From assembly GCF_001373415.1 (NCBI RefSeq), contig NZ_CDSE01000010.1, positions 116,317-180,316 of the forward strand: DNA of 64,000 nt, given 5' to 3'. The number at the start of each line of letters is the position of its first letter. Positions within the stretch are counted from its first letter, which is position 1. Below the pieces are notes generated by a model, which had not been told where the DNA came from, did no database searches, and worked only from the letters and a program-made list of their open reading frames with translations. Made by a program: the position numbers and the translations under genes. Below are positions 61,865 through 64,000 of the stretch, one piece after another. The DNA is from Paenibacillus dakarensis (lineage in GTDB: Bacteria; Bacillota; Bacilli; Paenibacillales; Paenibacillaceae).

Positions 61865-62734
61865 GTGAGTACACATGATAACGCCGCGTATGCAAAGGCA
61901 CGGCAGCTTATCGAATGGAGGCGGTATAAAGAAGCATTAAAGGAAGCTGAGCAGCTATTAAGTCAGGAACCGGAGGATCCGGATGTTTTTGCACTAATCT
62001 CAGAAATTTACCTGTTAATGAACGAGCCTGATAAAGCATTGCAGTGGTCCAACCAGGCGCTTAGCCGGGATCCGGAGCAGGTGCTGGCTTGGTATGTTCG
62101 GGTTCGTGTTTACTACATGACTGATCAGGACCGGGCTTGTCATGAAGCTCTGCAAGAAGCATTGCGGATAGATCCCTACGAGTCTCAATATTATTATTTA
62201 CAAGCAAATCTGTACAATAAATCCGGCAAGCCGAGTCAAGCGAAGGAGGCACTTTTGCAAGCGCTTGAGCTGCGTCCCGAAAAACCGCTTTATCTTGCTC
62301 TGTTGAGCTATACAGAAGCACTGCTCAAGAATTTTGAGGACTCGGTCAGATTGGAAAAACTCGCTCTCAGAAATAATACGGAATCGTCTGAAGTATTTTT
62401 CTTTCTCGGCTGGGCAGCTGGCGAGCGTGGAGATTACAAGCTGAAAGAGACGTATATGCGGAATGCCGTTCGCTTGGATCCGGATGATAAACAGTGCCAG
62501 GATGAGTATTTAGAAGCGCTTCAACATAACGAAGTTCTTTTAAGAATTTTTTTATGGCCGCTCAAATTTTTGCGGAAGATGAAGCCTTGGCAGATACTGC
62601 TCACCTGGGTTGTGGCAGCCTACTTGTTTAGGCCGTTGTTAATCTTGTTTATTGTGCTGTATATACTTGCGCATTGGGTAACCAAAGCTATTGTGCACGT
62701 AAAAGTGTTTGGCTGGGGACGCAGAAGAGTATAG
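61865..62734 (+). CDS. TPR-repeat protein with C-terminal membrane anchor
   Basis: GTG at 61865 (or 61862) fits AAGGAG at 61853-61858; a longer frame starts at 61841. The protein of about 289 residues has about five tetratricopeptide repeats (ARQLIEWRRYKEALKEAEQLLSQEPEDPDVFALISEIYLLMNEPDKALQWSNQALSRDPEQVLAWY...), then two hydrophobic helices near the C-terminus (ILLTWVVAAYLFRPLLILFIVLYILAHWV) and a basic tail. TPRs bind protein partners; the AAA ATPase encoded just upstream is the obvious candidate, giving a membrane-tethered remodelling complex. Confidence 0.8.
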   Translation: MSTHDNAAYAKARQLIEWRRYKEALKEAEQLLSQEPEDPDVFALISEIYLLMNEPDKALQWSNQALSRDPEQVLAWYVRVRVYYMTDQDRACHEALQEALRIDPYESQYYYLQANLYNKSGKPSQAKEALLQALELRPEKPLYLALLSYTEALLKNFEDSVRLEKLALRNNTESSEVFFFLGWAAGERGDYKLKETYMRNAVRLDPDDKQCQDEYLEALQHNEVLLRIFLWPLKFLRKMKPWQILLTWVVAAYLFRPLLILFIVLYILAHWVTKAIVHVKVFGWGRRRV

Positions 62735-62757
62735 GCGTATGCCCTAAAGGAATTGAA

Positions 62758-62793
62758 GAAGAGACCCGACCAAGTTCAATCGGGTCTCTTTTT
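62758..62793 (+). terminator. Terminator after the AAA/TPR operon
   Basis: AAGAGACCCGA and TCGGGTCTCTT form an 11-bp perfect stem with a 10-nt loop, followed by TTT, 24 bp past the TPR stop. Confidence 0.88.
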
Positions 62794-62846
62794 GCGTGCC
62801 AAGATAGTTTATTTCTGTCTGGAGGACGAACACATGAAATGCTCCC

Positions 62847-63017
62847 CTAGCTTGAATGATCAACCACTTGAACCAGCACGTCCGAGTTAACGAAAATTCT
62901 TAAATTACGACGAGCTTTGCGGCGCGTTGCATAGAAGATATAAAAGTTCTTTTTATACAGTCCTTGGCTTTTTAATTTGTTTTCTGGATTTTTTGATGGG
63001 AGTCCGAATTTTGGATT
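62847..63017 (-). other. Open stretch without a start codon (possible gene remnant)
   Basis: On the minus strand 56 codons are open between a TAA at 63018-63020 and a TAG at 62847-62849. They encode a basic peptide containing GLYKKNFYIFYATRRKARR and IFVNSDVLVQVVDHSS. There is no ATG and no ribosome site, and I do not recognise the family. It could be a fragment of a lost gene. The rest of 62794-63339 holds only the hairpin at 63024 and the following promoter region. Confidence 0.25.
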
Positions 63018-63023
63018 TTAAAG

Positions 63024-63052
63024 AAACCTCCTGAGGTGAGAGAGGTTTTTTT
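63024..63052 (+). terminator. Orphan terminator-like hairpin
   Basis: AAACCTC and GAGGTTT pair around an 11-nt loop that contains a further CTGAGG element, and seven T residues follow. No plus-strand gene was found directly upstream. Confidence 0.6.
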
Positions 63053-63339
63053 GCTGATGTTTTTCGTATGTAGCTATATCTGTATAGCATATCCGCAAGG
63101 AACGATTTGAAACTCATAAGTTCACAGCTTTATGAAACGAGCGGTTCCATGAGACTTCGTTATTAGATCATGAAGTGAGCACCTCTTGGCTCGCTGCTAC
63201 GATTTTATTCCTTTGTGCATATATGGCCATCGTCCAGATAACGACTGATTAAATTCAGCGACTCATCATCCTACTAAATATGTGATATAATCAAAATAAT
63301 TTGACCTTTAATGATAGAAAACGGGAGTGGTGCATAAAT

Positions 63340-63864
63340 ATGAAAAAGGGTTTGCTAGTAGTTTCGGGGTTATTACTAAGTCTGGTGACAGCAGCTTGCA
63401 GCAATGATACTGGTTCACAGAATGCAGCGGTGCCAGAGGATATCAAAGAAAAAGTTCATTCATATAGTGTGGGTAGCTTCGAAACTGTAAATGCATCTAT
63501 TACATCTCATGAGCTCATTGTGACTGATCAAGGTAAAGAGACTACTTTTGACCTTCCAGAGGACGAGTTTTTTGTTTCGATTGCCCCGTTTGTTGAATCC
63601 ACACATGAATGTGCAATCCACAGTTTAACAGGGTGCCAAGGGGAATTAGTAGAAAAAAGCTTCGATGTGTTTATTCAGGATGAAGAAGGTACTGTAGTGA
63701 TGGATGAAACGATTACTTCTCTGGAGAATGGTTTTATCGATATATGGTTACCGAGAGATCGGACATATCAAGTGAAAATTGAGCATGATGGCAAAACAGC
63801 AGAATCTGAAATCAGTACTTTTAAAGATGACAATACTTGTATCACAACGATGCAGCTAACATAA
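63340..63864 (+). CDS. cueP: CueP-family metal-binding lipoprotein
   Basis: The ATG at 63340 follows GGGAGTGG; the frame is open back to 63301. The 174-residue protein has a lipoprotein signal (LLLSLVTAACSN), then a beta-rich domain with THECAIHSLTGCQGELV, GFIDIWLPRDRTYQV and a C-terminal SEISTFKDDNTCITTMQL. The three conserved Cys residues (in ECAIHS, TGCQ and NTCIT) and the blocks around them match CueP, the periplasmic copper protein first described in Salmonella. Here it would be bound to the outer face of the membrane and bind copper. Confidence 0.75.
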   Translation: MKKGLLVVSGLLLSLVTAACSNDTGSQNAAVPEDIKEKVHSYSVGSFETVNASITSHELIVTDQGKETTFDLPEDEFFVSIAPFVESTHECAIHSLTGCQGELVEKSFDVFIQDEEGTVVMDETITSLENGFIDIWLPRDRTYQVKIEHDGKTAESEISTFKDDNTCITTMQLT

Positions 63865-63947
63865 CAATCCATTAGGATAGTATTCATCGTGAGGTAGCCC
63901 ACTTGAGAAGCTTATACTCACCCAGTAATGCTTCTATTACAAAAATT

Positions 63948-63982
63948 AAAGAACAAGCCGATTTCTGGCTTGTTCTTTTCAT
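63948..63982 (+). terminator. Terminator after the CueP-like gene
   Basis: AAAGAACAAGCC and GGCTTGTTCTTT form a perfect 12-bp stem with a 7-nt loop; A-rich sequence before and TTCATTTT after allow use in both directions. Confidence 0.8.
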
Positions 63983-64000
63983 TTTATGACTTTAGTCAGT

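Overview
The window looks like chromosomal DNA of a Bacillales bacterium, most likely Paenibacillus or a close relative. The signs are AAGGAGG-type ribosome binding sites, frequent GTG/TTG starts, sigma-A promoters of the TTGACA/TATAAT type, CcpA cre boxes, Rho-independent terminators, and families typical of the group (YjcZ, YmaF, GlpP, HprK, Rph, HAAS/PadR). No rRNA operon, CRISPR array, intact insertion sequence or prophage was seen. There is one tRNA gene, tRNA-Lys(CTT).

1-13.9 kb is a run of mostly single-gene units: the tail of a membrane protein, a secreted PQQ-type propeller protein, a short UvrA-like ATPase, a 34-aa basic protein, an orphan HPr kinase/phosphorylase paralogue, an SRPBCC protein, YjcZ- and YmaF-family small proteins, a rifampin phosphotransferase with an operator-like promoter, a DIP1984-like protein, and a WYL regulator divergent from a GyrI-like protein and an unknown partner.

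14-38.4 kb is the most coherent block and appears devoted to scavenging phosphate esters and glycerol-3-phosphate. (i) A seven-gene operon with a cre box over its -10 encodes an alkaline-phosphatase-superfamily phosphodiesterase, a complete ABC importer, a DeoR regulator and a PHP phosphoesterase. (ii) After a tRNA-Lys gene and an L7/L12-like membrane protein comes a CUT1-type importer without an ATPase. (iii) glpD follows, behind a long leader hairpin. (iv) A Ugp-like importer (also without an ATPase) comes next, with an MBL-fold hydrolase, a HAD phosphatase, the antiterminator GlpP and an MgtC-family protein, behind a second leader hairpin whose 5' arm resembles that of glpD. (v) Last is a 1648-residue secreted glycerophosphodiester phosphodiesterase carrying lamin-tail and fibronectin domains, preceded by a perfect cre. 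The inferred logic is extracellular release of G3P and related esters, import, trimming by intracellular phosphatases, oxidation by GlpD, and control by GlpP antitermination plus CcpA.

38.5-55.4 kb holds accessory catabolic and stress genes: a GH2 glycosidase, a Gfo/Idh/MocA dehydrogenase, two unknown proteins, alpha/beta hydrolases, GNAT, a His-rich protein, an aldo/keto reductase, an SDR, an NTF2-like protein, a PadR/HAAS-pentapeptide pair, an ArsR-rhodanese regulator with an MFS exporter, an AlkD-like protein and a MetX-like hydrolase.

55.4-58.9 kb is a decaying zone with remnants of a LysR regulator, a D-2-hydroxyacid dehydrogenase and an amidase around an intact methyltransferase and a small membrane protein. 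58.9-64 kb contains small lipoproteins, a zinc-ribbon protein, an AAA+ ATPase/TPR membrane protein pair and a CueP-like lipoprotein.

All calls come from reading the sequence and from memory of families; no database search was run.
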